Positions 20,505 through 33,477 of a DNA stretch of 64,000 nt are shown here, piece by piece. Position numbers and translations under genes: made by a program. The DNA is taken from assembly GCA_037962975.1 (NCBI GenBank), contig CM075670.1:147750501-147814500 (forward strand), written 5' to 3'. Positions within the stretch are counted from its first letter, which is position 1; each line of letters begins with the position of its first letter. The notes below the pieces were generated by a model that saw only the letters and a list, made by a program, of their open reading frames with translations, had not been told where the DNA came from and searched no databases. Origin of the DNA: Clitoria ternatea. Lineage: Eukaryota > Streptophyta > Magnoliopsida > Fabales > Fabaceae.

Positions 20505-23500
20505 ATGGCTGGAAGCGATCTTGCTGGAGTTGTAGAACGCTTAATCAATGCAATGGGAGCACGTGAAGGTCAAGGTAACGATGCCTTGAGAAGGCTGGAC
20601 CTATTCGAAAAGCGCAATCCACCTCGTTTCAAGGGAGGATATAACCCTGATGGAGCATAAATCTGGATTCGAGAGATAGAGAAGATCTTTCGAGCATTGC
20701 AATGTAATGAAGTTGATAAGGTAGTCTTCACTACTTATGCCTTATCTGAGGATGCCGAACATTGGTGGGATAGCATGCGTAGACAATTCGAAGTCAACGA
20801 CGTGGAGATCACTTGGGATTATTTCAAGGATATGTTTCTGGAGAAATACTTTCCAGCTGATGTTAAAGAGAAAAGACAATTCGAATTCCTGTCGCTGACC
20901 CAAGGAAATATGACCGTTGGAGAGTACGCATCCAGGTTTGAAGAGCTATCTCATTTTCATTCTCATTATAATGATGCTACTAATGAAAGAGATCAGCGTG
21001 TAAAGTTTGTAAATGGATTACGGCCAGAAATTAAGGAAGCTATACGAATGCAGGAAATCCGTGAATTTTCTGTATTGGTAAATCGCTGCAGGATCTTTGA
21101 AGAAGATCATAAGGATAGAATGACCAAAAGTCGTGAGCCCATTCACAAGGCAGGAGAAATGAGAAGTGGAGGACCTCACCATCACCAAAGAAGAGACTTG
21201 AGGAGAAATAAGCCTTACCAAGCGCCATTTCGTCGGTTTGGAGCAGCATCTGTTCCTAACAGACCCCAAGCTTCAACTGGAAGCTATTACCCGACATCTG
21301 CACCAAATTTTAAATGTTTTATCTGTGGAGGACCCCATTTGAAAAGGGATTGTCCTAAAAACACTTATGTTTGCTTTAAGTGTAACAAACCAGGTCATCA
21401 CATCAAGGATTGTCCAGAGATGAAGAGGGAAAACCCTGAAGGTGTAAGTACAAGCATAAATACTCAACGAGGCGTGCACAGTGCAGTCGGAAGACCGAAG
21501 GTAAAAGGAAAGGTTTTTGCAATCACTGGAGAAGAAGCATCTCATTCTGATTCCATGGTGGAAGGTAAGTGTATCATTAATAAGATTCCTTTAACTGTTA
21601 TGTATGACTCAGGTGCATCACATTCCTTTATTTCCAATGACTGTGTAGAAAAACTAAAATTACCTGTGATAGAACTACCATTTGACTTATCTGTAAATAC
21701 TCCTGGAAACAATCCTATTGTCATTTCTAAAGCCTGTTGGAAATGCCCTATTGTCATAGATGGTAGGGACTTTAAGGCTAATCTTTTCTATTTACCCCTT
21801 TCTGGTTTAGAAGTTATTATTGGGCTGGATTGGTTATCTGACAATCATGTTCTAATAGATTGTCATAATAAAACCATAATGTTTAAAGAACCAGTGAATT
21901 TGAATCCTGAGGATTCGAGATTTCTAACCGCCAACCAAGTGAGTGCCTCTTTAAAAGGAGGGGCTCAAGGATTCATGCTACTGCTTTCAATGAAAGGAGA
22001 GCAAGAATCAAAAATCAAAAATCTGCCGATTGTGTGTGAATTTCCTGACGTTTTTCCTGAAGATATCCCTGGTTTACCCCCAGAAAGAGATGTAGAATTT
22101 GCCATTGATCTAGTACCTGGAGTTGGACCTATTTCAATTGCACCATACCGAATGTCACCTCTAGAATTAGCAGAGTTGAAGAAACAACTTGAAGAGATAA
22201 TAGAGAAGCAGTTTATACGACCTAGTGTATCCCCCTGTGGTGCACCAGTGTTGTTGGTTAAGAAAAAGGAGGGTAGCATGAGGTTGTGTGTAGATTATCG
22301 ACAACTGAACAAGGTGACGATCAAGAACAGATATCCTCTGCCAAGGATTGACGACTTGATGGATCAGCTACGTGGTGCCACGGTGTTCTCCAAAATTGAT
22401 TTGAGGTCTGGATACCATCAGATAAGGGTGAAGAAAGAAGATGTACCAAAAATTTCTTTTAGAACACGCTATGGCCATTATGAATATCTAGTAATGCCTT
22501 TTGGTGTAACTAATGCACCAGCCGTATTCATGGATTACATGAAAAGGATTTTTCATCCATATCTAGATAAATTTGTAGTGGTGTTCATTGATGATATATT
22601 AGTGTACTCTAAAAGCAGAGAAGAACATGTTGAACACTTGAAGGTTGTGTTGGAAATCCTAAAAAAGAAACAACTGTATGCAAAGCTGTCAAAGTGTGAA
22701 TTCTGGTTGGAAGAAGTGAACTTTTTAGGACATGTAATTAGTCAAGGAGGAATAGCTGTAGACCCTTCCAAGGTGGAGGCAGTTTTAAAATAGGAGAGAC
22801 CAACCATGATCACTGAGATTAGAAGTTTCTTGGGCTTGGCTGGATACTATAGGAGATTCATTGAAGGATTTTCAAAGCTAGGATACCCATTGACCAAGTT
22901 AACACGGAAAGGACAACCTTTTGTGTAGACGACACAATGCGAGAATAGTTTCCAAGAGCTGAAAGATCGACTTCTACGCCGGTGTTAGTACTCCCCGATC
23001 CACATCGAAGTTTTGAAGTTTACTGTGATGCATCTTAACAAGGACTAGGAAGTGTACTCATGCAAGACAAGAAGGTTGTAGCCTATACGTCGCGCCAATT
23101 AAGATAACATGAGATTAACTACCCTACCCATGACTTAGAGTTAGCCGCTGTAGTTTTTGCCTTAAAGATTTGGAGGCATTATCTATACGGTGCAACATTC
23201 GATGTGTTTAGTGATCATAAGAGTCTTAAGTATTTATTCGACCAAAAGGAGTTGAACATGAGGCAACGGAGATGGATGGAGTTCTTAAAGGACTACGACT
23301 TTGAGTTGCAATACCATCCTGGAAAAGCGAATGTAGTAGCTGATGCTTTGAGTCGAAAGTCTCTACATGCATCCACAATGATGATTAAAGAGCTGGAATT
23401 GATAGAGAACTTCAGAGATCTTAACCTAGCAGTAAAGGTTAATACTAACAGCTACAGATTAGGAGCGTTGCAAGTGACAAATGAATTCCTGAGGCAAGTT

Positions 23501-24912
23501 TTAGAGGCTCAACAAGATGATGAATTCCTACAAGAAAAGAAAGAACTTTTGAAACAAGGAAAAGAAGTCGAGTTCAATGTAAGAAATGACCAATTATTGA
23601 GGTATAAGGATCGAGTGTGTATCCCTGATCAAGAAGAGTTGAGAAAAGTAATTCTAGAAGAAGGCCATAAAAGTTATATAAGCATTCATCCCGGAGCTAC
23701 TAAAATGTATCAAGATTTGAAGAAGTTATTTTGGTGGCCTGGAATGAAGAAAGCAGTGGCAGAGTATGTGGCTGCATGTCTAATTTGCCAGAAGGTTAAA
23801 GTAGAACACCAAAACCCCCTGGAATGCTACAATCAATGGAAATACCAGAATGGAAATGGGATAGCATTACCATGGATTTTGTGACTTCTCTACCTAAAAC
23901 TCCATTAGGACATGATTCAATATGGGTAATAGTTGATAGATTAACTAAATCTGCCCACTTTATTCCCATCAACATTCATTACTCTATGGAGAAGCTGGCA
24001 AAATTATACATCGAGGAGATTGTGAGATTGCATAGAATTCCTTCAAGTATCATTTCTGATCAGGACCCTCGTTTTACATCACAATTCTGGAAGAGCTTGC
24101 ACAAGGCTTTGGGAACAAGACTACGTCTAAGTTCAGCATATCATCCTCAAACGGATGGACAATCAGAAAGAATAATCCAATCTCTAGAGGACTTGTTACG
24201 AGCTTGTATGTTGGAGCATAAAGGAAGTTGGAATCAATTCTTACCATATGTAGAGTTTACCTACAACAACAGTTTCCATGCTAGCATTGGCATGGCACCT
24301 TTTGAAGCATTATATGGAAGAAAATGTAGGACCCCACTATGTTGGTTTGAGACTGGTGAAAACTTGATGCTTGGACCAGAGTTGGTACAATAAACCACGA
24401 ATAAAATCAAAATAGTTCAGGAAAAGATGAAGGCAACACAGAGTAGGCAGAAAAGTTACTATGACAAAAGAAGAAAATCGCTCAAATTTCAAGAAGGCGA
24501 TCATGTATTCTTGAAAGTCACACCTATGACTGGGGTCGGTTGGGCAATGAAATCTCGAAGACTAACTCCTAGATTTATTGGTCCATATCAAATAATCCAT
24601 AAAGTTAGTCCCCTTGCCTACCAAATAACATTACCACCTTTTCTTTCTAATATCCATAATGTTTTTCATGTGTCAAACTTACGAAAGTATATATCTAATC
24701 CTACACATGTTATTGAACCTGATGTCATACAAGTTAAAGATAATCTTACATATGATGCACCACCTGTTAGAATAAGTGACAGAAGAATAAAAAAATTAAG
24801 AGACAAGACAATTCCGCTTGTAAAGGTCATTTGGAGTGAAACGAGAGGAGAAGATGCTACATGGGAACTAGAAACTGAGATGAAAGAGTCTCATCCTTAT
24901 TTGTTTTACTGA
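20505..24912 (+). pseudogene. Gag-pol of element D, several nonsense codons and frameshifts
   Basis: The ATG at 20505 begins gag. TAA at 20658-20660 interrupts it, then the frame is open to 22793 through capsid (WWDSMRRQF), two knuckles (CFICGGPHLKRDC with an H one position short, and CFKCNKPGHHIKDC), protease (DSGASHSFI) and RT (DLRSGYHQIR, FIDDIL). TAG at 22791 and another near 22927 replace tryptophan codons seen in relative G. A frameshift region (22940-23200) precedes RNase H (SDHKSLKYLFD, 23210) and the integrase zinc region (HPG ... CLICQK). A further frame change near 23850 leads to the integrase core (SDQDPRF; HPQTDGQSER). A stop at about 24391 precedes the C-terminal chromodomain-like part (VIWSETRGEDATWE). 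Confidence 0.93.
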
Positions 24913-24942
24913 ATAATATGAATTTCGAGGACGAAATTTTCT

Positions 24943-24956
24943 AAGGGGAGTAGAGT
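24943..24956 (+). other. Polypurine tract of element D
   Basis: AAGGGGAGTAGAGT lies immediately before the 3' LTR start at 24957 and would prime plus-strand DNA synthesis. Confidence 0.85.
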
Positions 24957-27900
24957 TGTAACACCCCTATTTTTATTTTTATATTGAAATTTTGAAGGAA
25001 TTAAATTATGGTTCTTTAGAACTTTTTAATCTACGTATTATTTATGATTTTTTGGAATTTTTTGGAATTTTGGAATTTTTTTAATAAAATGATATTTTTT
25101 TAAATAATTTTAAATTCATATAAGTGACTTAAATTAAAAATATTTATAAAAAAGTGAATTTAAATTATAAGAAAATTTTCTAAAATCCGTTTCAAGTAAA
25201 CTTATCTAAAAATTATCGATTTGAGAAAAATCTTGATTTTTCCAATCGTTAAAAAAATGGAAACGTATCAATAAATTTTTATTAACAGAAAATTTTAGAT
25301 TTTTAAAACTTCAGCTTTATATTACTTATTATAAAATTAGTGAGGACTGATATAATATCGCTAAATTTCAAAAAGGACTCATTTTGAATATTTAAAATAT
25401 ACCGAGTGAAAGGTTACTATTTGACTTAATAATTTTGCCAACAGTTACTATGCAAAACACTGTGCATGTATGAAATTTTCAAAAGGTGCACAGTAACCAG
25501 GAATAAAAAATTCAAAAATGCACAGTACTTTTATATTAAAATAATGGAATGCATAGTAAATTTTTTTCCTATAAATACCGAAGGATTTCTTCTTTAGAAT
25601 TCACAATTTCAGATTAAGTTTTCTTAATATAGTAGTGCTAGTGAGATAGTGATAGAAGTGAGAGAGAGAAGAAAATTTTTTTGGGAGAAGGTTCTGCTAA
25701 AATCTTAAGGTAAGAATACTTCTCTTTTATATTTTTTGGGTTATTTTTATATCGTTTTTAAAAATCTATTATTATACTGGAAATAATATTATTTTAAGTT
25801 ACTATTCTACATAGTAAAATACTATTTCAATAGTAAATTACTATTTCAATAGTAAATTACTATTTAAATAGTAAATTACTATTTACTATTACTATTTACC
25901 TTTACTATTTACGTTTTACTATTTACCGTTACTATTCACGATTTACTATTTACCATTACTATTCACGTTTTACTATTTACCATTACTATTCACGTTTTAC
26001 TATTTACCATTACTATTCACGTTTTACTATTTACTGTTACTATTCATGATTCACTATTCACTATTCAAAATTTACCATTTCTGTTTTAAGTAGTAATCTT
26101 AATCTTCATCTTATGCTTATACTGAAATAAGATTGGTATTAATATTTCTCGAAATCGGAGGCGCAAAGCAAATCTCTTTTTGGTAACAACTCAAGGTAAG
26201 GGGGAGTGAGATAAGAGTATAATATGAAAAGACATAAGAATAATGGGAGGAGTCCCCTACTCCTTTTAAATTTAATAATATTAATATTTTAAAATATTAA
26301 CTTTTTAACTTAAAATTTTTAATAAATTTTAAATTAAATATCCGGTTTAACTAACTCTAACATACCTATGCAAGGACTTGGACCATTATGACCTATATGG
26401 ACTAGATTATACCTATGCAAGGACTTGGACCATTATGACCCATATAGACTGAACAATACCTATGCAAGGACTGGATTATATGGACTTACATATACCTATG
26501 CTAGGAATGGACAAAAGGAACTAAAAAAAATAAAAATCAACTATATTAATAATCATTAAATTTTGCATTATGATATGTATTTAATGATATTTAATTGATT
26601 TGATTATGATTGATTTATGATTGATGATGTTTAACTGTGATTGATAATATTTGATTGATGATATTGTAATGTGGAGTTTGAGCATATAGCGAGCATGACG
26701 GAAAGCTAAAATTCAGTAAGAATTTCTTACCTTACTCTTTAAATTTTTATTATCTTTTATTTCTTCTTAGAAATTATTTTTATATTTAGAATAAAAAAAA
26801 TTAGTATTTATTTTAGAAAGTAGACATTTTATGAAAATTAATTTATAACAAATTGAGATAATTAAATTTTGAATTAAAGAAAAAAATTTGTAATATTAAG
26901 TATTTATGGTTAATGATTTAAAGATTATTCTCTTTTAATAAAATAAAATTTTTAAAAGAAAATTATTTTATTTTTCCAACTTAATAACTAAAGATATTTG
27001 AAAATAATTGAGAATTTGATCTTGTTAAGATTTAATATGAAAAAGTTTTGAGATATTTAAGGCTTAGAAACTCAATTTCAGTGAGAATTAAAAACTGTAC
27101 CAAATTTATTTTTGTGGGACAGAAATTCAGAGAATTGAGAAAATGTACAGTTTATAGAAATGATGTTGTAAACCTTTTAAGGTATTTAATAATTGAGTTT
27201 CTAAAAGCCTTAACCAACTAAATACGCGAGTAGTTCATGTATCATGAATCATTAAAGTGAAATAAAATGACATTGTCTGGGGACGGATTATAGAAACCGA
27301 GGATACATTAGAGGAGGCTTAATTACGAGCCTTGGGATGAGAGGGTGTGAAAGGGTGCTTCAGGGGACCTGGGGTAGCTCCCTAGTGTCGGGTACTTTCA
27401 CAATAAAAACTTTCTCAATCTGACTAGTCTCTAAGTGTTTCCATGCCAGTTGAGTTGTTCATATTATTATTATCCGGACTTATGGAACAGTGTAAACTCC
27501 TGGTTGGCCCAGTGTAAATTAAAATTTAAGGGCCCACATATATAGGTAAGTTATGATAAAGATATTGCATAACAATCATGCATTCATAATTGATTGTGTA
27601 TGTGATTGTGATTGATATTATTATGTATTGGTTTGTAAAAACCCTTTGTTGCTTATGTCTTAATCGAGAATATTATATTCTGTTTCTCACTCTTTTCTCT
27701 GTGTTTTTATTTCACATGTTTTAAATTGATGGTTCAGAGGGAAGGATCGAAGAATCTCGACAGTAAATATAGCACGTTCTAGAAAGGGAGCTCGGTATGA
27801 ATACCGTGGTCCAATGAATAAATAATGTTATTAAGTAACTGCTTCTGGGCCATGGAGTTTCCTTTATTTCTTATAATGTTTAATATTTATTTTCGTTGGA

Positions 27901-28063
27901 TGAATGTAAAAATTACTTTATAAAGTTTTAATAATATTTATGAGGTATTTCAAAAATAATGTACATAATTTTTTCTGATAGTTTCTTTTTAACAATTATA
28001 TCTTAGTAAAAAAAAATTATGAATTTTTCTAGAATTTATTAAGGTGTAACAGAGGGTGTTATA
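24957..28063 (+). repeat. 3' LTR of element D
   Basis: It starts TGTAACACCCC and ends GGTGTTATA. It aligns end to end with 17225-20349 with scattered substitutions and short indels. It retains the intact donor-like AAGGTAAGA (25707-25715) and the minisatellite (25800-26065). There is no gene inside. Confidence 0.93.
25707..25715 (+). promoter_or_regulatory. Splice-donor-like site in the D 3' LTR
   Basis: AAGGTAAGA follows the leader that starts near a TATAAATA (about 25571). The 5' LTR copy has lost the GT (AAGATAAGA). Use as a splice donor is inferred. Confidence 0.35.
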
Positions 28064-29757
28064 TGAAGCATACCTACAAAACAAAATTGGTTTAGAGAAC
28101 TTGGTACCCATTTTATGTTGGGTCCTTTTTGGTTAGCTTGTGATAGTGTCCCTTTGGGAACCCACACCTTTCTTACTACTTTTGGTCCAAGCTTTCTAAT
28201 ATGGCAATTTAAACCATTATGTCCTTTAGTACCACAATGATTGCATTTAGTAAATGGTGATGAAGATTTTCTAGGTGGTACAAAAAAATTTTTGTAATGC
28301 TTTTCCTTTTTGGTAGAATTGTATCCTAATCCGGTTTTATCAAACATGCATCTTTGGTTTCTAAGTAATATGTTCAAATTACCTCTACCATTTGTAAATT
28401 TTTCTAAGGTTTTATATAAGTCTAAAACCTTAGTTTCTAGGATGTCACATTTCTTTACAAAATCACAAGGTTTATTCTTGGAGCATGCTTGAACATTTGC
28501 TAATTCCTTTTTCAAGCATTCATTTTCTTTACCAAGTTCTACAAGATGCATTTCAAGAGTATCAATAGTTTTCCTAGATAACTTATATTTGTTTGAGATT
28601 TTAACAAACTTATCATACAATTCCTCAAATGCATCAAGCAATTCATTTCTATCTAAGTCAAGAAAGCTTACCTCATCATCTTCATCTTGATGATTTGCCA
28701 TGAGGCATAGGTTGGCTTCCTCGTTTTCGGATTCATCCGAGCTACTTATCTCATTTTCATCCCAAGAATTATATGCTCTTCTTCTTCCCTTTTTCTCTTT
28801 GTTCTTCTTCTTGAGATTTGGGCAATCCACCTTGAAATGCCCTTCCTTACCATACTCAAAGCAGTTTGGTGGGGAAGAATTTTCATTTGAGATTGGTTTC
28901 TTACCTTGAGGTTTGAAGCTCTTTTGGAAACGTTTGTTTCTCATAAATTTTCCAAAACGCTTCACAAACAGTCCAAACTCTTCTTCTTCATCAAGCTCAC
29001 TACTGGATTCTTCTTCATTGATAGAAGTGGCCTTGAGAGCTAGACCTTTCTTCTTAGAGGACTTTTCTTCCTCTTCCGCCATCTTCAATTCTTTCAACTC
29101 TTGTTCCTATTCTTGTAACTTACCGAATAGTGTAGCAAGAGACATTTCATTAATGCTTGGAGATTGTTTGATGGCGGTTACAAGAGGTTACCATTCCCTG
29201 GTAAGACTTTTTAACACTTTATGAATAAGTTCTTTGTTAGTGTAAGTCTTGCCAAGAGTAATTAGATGATTTATAATAAGAGTGAACCTCTTTTGCATAT
29301 CAACAATTGTTTCTCTAGAATTTAATCTGAAGCTTTCATACTGACTAGTTAAGGTACTAATCTTAGAGTCTTTAACATCACTTGTACCTTCATGGGTTAT
29401 TTGTAAGGTATCCCACATATCCTTGGCGGATTTACATATAACTACTCTAAAGAATTCATCAGGGCCTAAAGCTAAGGTGATTAGATTTTTGGCTTTATAG
29501 TTATATTGGACTTTCTTTTCTTCTTTGCTAATCCAATCATCCATCAATTTTTCTACTTGTTTACTATCCACAGTATGCATGGGTATGAAAGGACCATTTT
29601 TAATTGCATTCCACACTTTAAGGTCAATAGATTGTACAACAGATTGTACAAAAATTTTCATCCTGTCTTTCCAAAAAGCATAGCCTTCCCCATTGAAAGC
29701 AGGAGGTCTATTTGTGGCACTACCCTCAGGAAAAAGATTTAGAGAATTAGAGGCCAT
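28064..29757 (-). pseudogene. gag: Gag of element E, decayed
   Basis: It starts MASNSLNLFPEGS at 29757 and follows the gag of A and B. Stops interrupt it at about 29188 and about 29109, both where A or B have glutamine codons. The first knuckle reads CFEYGKEGHFKVDC, the second cysteine being tyrosine; the second knuckle CNHCGTKGHNGLNC is intact. A short duplication gives VQSVVQSIDLK near the N terminus. The frame runs without the usual TGA past the gag end and into the D LTR. Confidence 0.9.
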
Positions 29758-29798
29758 TGTTATCTTGAAGCTATTAAGCTTGATCTACCAAGACTTAA

Positions 29799-29810
29799 GC
29801 TCTGATACCA
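29799..29810 (-). other. Primer-binding site of element E
   Basis: The minus strand reads TGGTATCAGAGC, two bases from the LTR end at 29813. Confidence 0.93.
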
Positions 29811-29812
29811 CT

Positions 29813-31338
29813 TGTTGTTCAAGTGGCCTCAATACTCAAGAGGAGGAGTGAATTGAGTTTTAAAACTTTTCATTGGAATGCCTTTGAAATTGATTTCTTT
29901 TTCACTAAGTATGCTTGTATGTAAGAAATAGTAAGTGTAGAGCAAGAATCAATATGTGAAAGTATGCAAATGTAGCTAAGGCAATTTATCAAACACTTGG
30001 TGTGCAATACTTTAACTTAGCCTAGTTACTCAAGTTCAAGCAATAATATCACAAGCAAATCAATATACCAATCAAGTACAATAAGTAAATGCAAGAGAGT
30101 AGGGAAGAAAAGCTTGCAAACTAATTTAACGAGTTCCACCAATCCGGTATACGTCTCGCCTTCAAGCAACCCACTTGAAGGATTTTCACTATTGAAGTTT
30201 AGAGATACAAGCTATGAGCAATTGCAGCTTCCTAGTATCCCACACTCATGAATTAATCCTCACTAGCAAAAGGGTAACCCACCCAATCTCTCAAACTCTC
30301 AATACCCAAAGGTTGAACCCCAACCTTTGTGACCACTCAATCCTAGAGTGAATAACCTTGATGTTTTGGTGTTTGGTCTTACAATCAATAAACTCTCTCA
30401 ATAGGGTAGATAAACAAATGAAAGCTCTCATAATTTCTAAACTCTCACAAGAGAGGATTTACAAATATAAGCTCTAAGTGTCAGAACTTGAAACTACACA
30501 AAGAAATAGAACTCACAAGACTTAAGATTTGATTTCCCTTTGATGGATTTGGATGATTTGAGTAGCTTGAAGGAGTCTTGTATTTATAGGCCTTGGAGAG
30601 GTGCCCTAAAGTCTTCAGAGCCGTTGCACAGCATGGGCATTTGAGTTGGAATGGAGAAATGAGTTAGTTTCCTACTTAAAAACACTTTTCCCCAATTTCT
30701 GGCACGATAGTAATCGATTAGGGTTTAGGTTGTAATCGATTACACTTTGAATTTTACAGTGTAATTCGCCTTCTAATTGATTAGACTATCCCATGTAGTC
30801 GATTAGATAAGAAACAAAACATTGCTAATCGATTATGTAGTGACTTGTAATCGATTGTGAGTAGCACCTGATGCATTTTATTGTGTCACGCAGCATGGTA
30901 ATCGATTGTAGCTTATGTGCAATCGATTATGTAACAAACAGAAGCCTTGTAATCGATTAGTTCTTGTAGTTTAATCGATTAATAACATTACAGAACTTTG
31001 GTAATCGATTGTGGCAACATTGTAATCGATTAGGAGATGTACCTGATGCTCTTAATTCAAATTCTCAACTTGGTAATCAATTATTTCCATTAATGCAATC
31101 GATTAGGTGACAAACAGAACTTAGGTAATCAATTATATGTGAATATCTAATCGATTATGTTATAGTCAGAACTTTTGTAATCGATTATGTTGGATGCTGT
31201 AATTGATTAGTATGCGCGTTTTTGTAGGTCTGATGCTGTTTTCTCTGTTTTCATGGTAACTTGAGCCTTTTGCTTTGAGTCTTCAATTGCTTTTGTCATT
31301 ATCAAAATTATTTAACCTGAAATATGTATTCAAACACA
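29813..31338 (-). repeat. 5' LTR of element E
   Basis: The LTR is 1526 bp, from TGTTGTTCAAGTGG to ATTCAAACACA on the plus strand. It carries a TATA box (CTATAAAT, 30592-30599) and a U3 array of TAATCGATTA-type palindromes from 30711 to about 31209, the nearest being 111 bp from the TATA. It is clearly related to, but diverged from, the A and B LTRs. Confidence 0.9.
30711..31209 (-). repeat. U3 palindrome array of element E
   Basis: Multiple TAATCGATTA copies and one-base variants (TAATTGATTA, CAATCGATTA, TAATCAATTA) occur, many in pairs about 22 bp apart. Some copies are decayed, in line with the age of E. Confidence 0.85.
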
Positions 31339-32055
31339 CAACTCACTAAAATGAAAATTGAAGGGTAAGTACCAATTGAAGTAGTAATATAATCATTCAT
31401 TGGGTTTTGTAATTCAATATATTACAACCACAATACAGTGGCATATAATTCATTAAACCATATATCAATCATCATTTCAATTCCAAGCATCACCAGATAC
31501 CTCCAATTCTTCCAGCACACACACATATATATATATATTTATATATATTTCTATTCTTTCGATACAAATGATCAAATGCCATAAGATTTCAAAATCACAT
31601 TCTTTTCAGATGCATGAAAGCATGCAATGCAGATCCAACTTAATAAACAAAATCTGAGTGCCAAAATGGATAATCCACACAACAAATCTGAGTGTTATAA
31701 ATTGGTGGATATCCTGGTAACCATAACAAATCTGAGTGTTATAAATAATGGTACCTTTAGGAACCGTACAACAAATTTGAGAAATATAATTGATAGACCC
31801 ATGTAGCAAATGTGAGTGTTGAGTGAATCAAAGTGCTGTAGTAACCAATGCATATGATGTCATAAGTCAAACGCAATATACATGTATGCGAGTCAAAGCA
31901 TAACTTATCACAACAAAGATATCATAGCCTAACTCCACTAACCTTACTATTTATCAGTTAATTATTCATCAATTCACATAGACATAATCCATTAGCTAGA
32001 GCCATCTAATTTCATGATTTAACTAAATCAACCACATCAATTATTATATATATAT
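31339..32055 (-). repeat. LTR-like unit J, left part
   Basis: No gene is present. The sequence continues at 41996 across element B. It has degenerate tandem units of about 45-50 bp around AACAAATCTGAGTGTTATAA (about 31640-31815) and TA-rich stretches. It looks like the distal part of a long gypsy LTR read on the minus strand; the assignment is inferred. Confidence 0.4.
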
Positions 32056-33477
32056 TGTTGTTCAAGTGGCCTCAATACTCAAGAGGGGGGGGGGTGAATT
32101 AAGTTTTAAAACTTTTGATTGGAATACCTTTGAAATTGATTTTTATAACCAAGTTTGTGAGATTATGCAAGTGAGATAGAATGGGGGATGACAAGCAATG
32201 CACTACAATGAGAAATGTTGCTGAAGCAATTTACCAAACACTTGGTGTGCAATATTAGAGGTATAACAAATTAAGCAAGTTCAAGTATGCTCTTCTCACA
32301 ATCAATAAATATGCAGTAAATGAAAGTAAAAGAGTAAGGAAGAGAAGCTTGCAAACCGATGTAACGAGTTCCACCCAATCCGGTGTACGTCTCGCCTCTA
32401 AGCAACCCACTTAGAGGATTTTCCACTATTGTAGACTAGAGATACAACTTTGAGCAATTGCGGCTTCCTAGTGTCCCACACTCAAGAACCCAATCCTCAC
32501 AAGTACAAGGGCAACCCACCCAATCTCTCAGTCTCACAATATCCCAAAAGTTGAATCCTCAACCTTTGTAACCACTCAACCTAGAGTGAACAACCACTCA
32601 ACCTAGAGTGAATAACTTGTGTTTGGTGTTTGTTTACAATCAATACACTCTCTCAATAGAGTAGATATACAAATGAAAAGCTCTCCCAAAATCTAACTCT
32701 CAAGATGAGAGGATATACAAATGTATTTCAAGATACAAGAAATAGGCTTACAAAGCACACGATAGAGCTAAGGATTTGTTGCTTCTTGGTTTCTTGTTGG
32801 TTGCTTCTTGTGCTTGTGTTCTTCTTCCATTTATAGAGCCATGATAGCAGTTGAGGTATGCCCTAGTTCATCATAGCCGTTGCACTTAGTGGAAATTGGA
32901 AGAATGGTGGAGACATGAGCTGGTTTCCCACTTAAATCTGTTTTTCCACTAGCGTAATCGATTACACCCTCGCGTTGTAATCGATTATCTTCAAGTCAGA
33001 GACTCACTAATCGATTATTTCACTTCCTCTAATCGATTAGCATCTGTACCTGATGCATTTAATTTGATTTCGCATCTGCCTAATCGATTAGAATGTCTTG
33101 CAATCGATTACCTTAAATCCAGTGACTTCCTAATCGATTATATGTCTTCCTTAATCGATTAGATTTCATATCTGATGCCTTTTGTCCCATTTCTGATTGT
33201 TGTAATCGATTAGCTTCAAGTGTATAATCGATTACCTTAATTCCAGTGAGTACCTAATCGATTGTTTAGCTTCCCTAATCGATTAGCTTTCATCCTGATG
33301 CAATTTCTTCCAAAACAGAAAGCTCCTAATCGATTAGCATAGGTGACCTAATCGATTATCTTCGCTGTTACTCAGCACCTGATTCCATGTCTTTGTTTTT
33401 GCATAGGTTTCTTCATGAGTGCTTGTCATTATCAAAATCTTTGCACATCTTTGGACCTGTTAACATATTCAAACACA
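32056..33477 (-). repeat. 3' LTR of element B
   Basis: It runs from TGTTGTTCAAGTGG to ATTCAAACACA and is nearly identical to 40576-41995. The palindrome array is at 32955-33358 and the TATA octamer at 32829-32836. Confidence 0.96.

Larger units (their letters stand above)
17225..28063 (+). mobile_element. Element D: Tekay-type Ty3/gypsy chromovirus, complete but decayed
   Basis: It has two LTRs of about 3.1 kb (17225-20349, 24957-28063), a PBS, one gag-pol region and a PPT. The 5-bp TSD TGAAG (17220-17224, 28064-28068) lies inside element E. The order gag-protease-RT-RNase H-integrase and the chromodomain-like C terminus place it with chromoviruses; Tekay/Del is my inference from the long LTR and the C-terminal style. 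The right LTR ends TTATA instead of TTACA, a single change in the terminal dinucleotide. Several nonsense codons and frameshifts make it defective. Confidence 0.93.
15651..31338 (-). mobile_element. Element E: decayed Sirevirus interrupted by element D
   Basis: E consists of a right part (28064-31338: 5' LTR, PBS, gag) and a left part (17224-15651: protease and integrase). D sits between them with TSD TGAAG at 17220-17224 and 28064-28068, in the tract that joins gag and pol. Everything after the integrase (RT, RNase H, ORF3, 3' LTR) is missing at 15651, where LTR tail K begins. E belongs to the same broad family as A and B but is more diverged. The TSD expected next to its 5' LTR would be CAACT (31339-31343). 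Confidence 0.85.
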
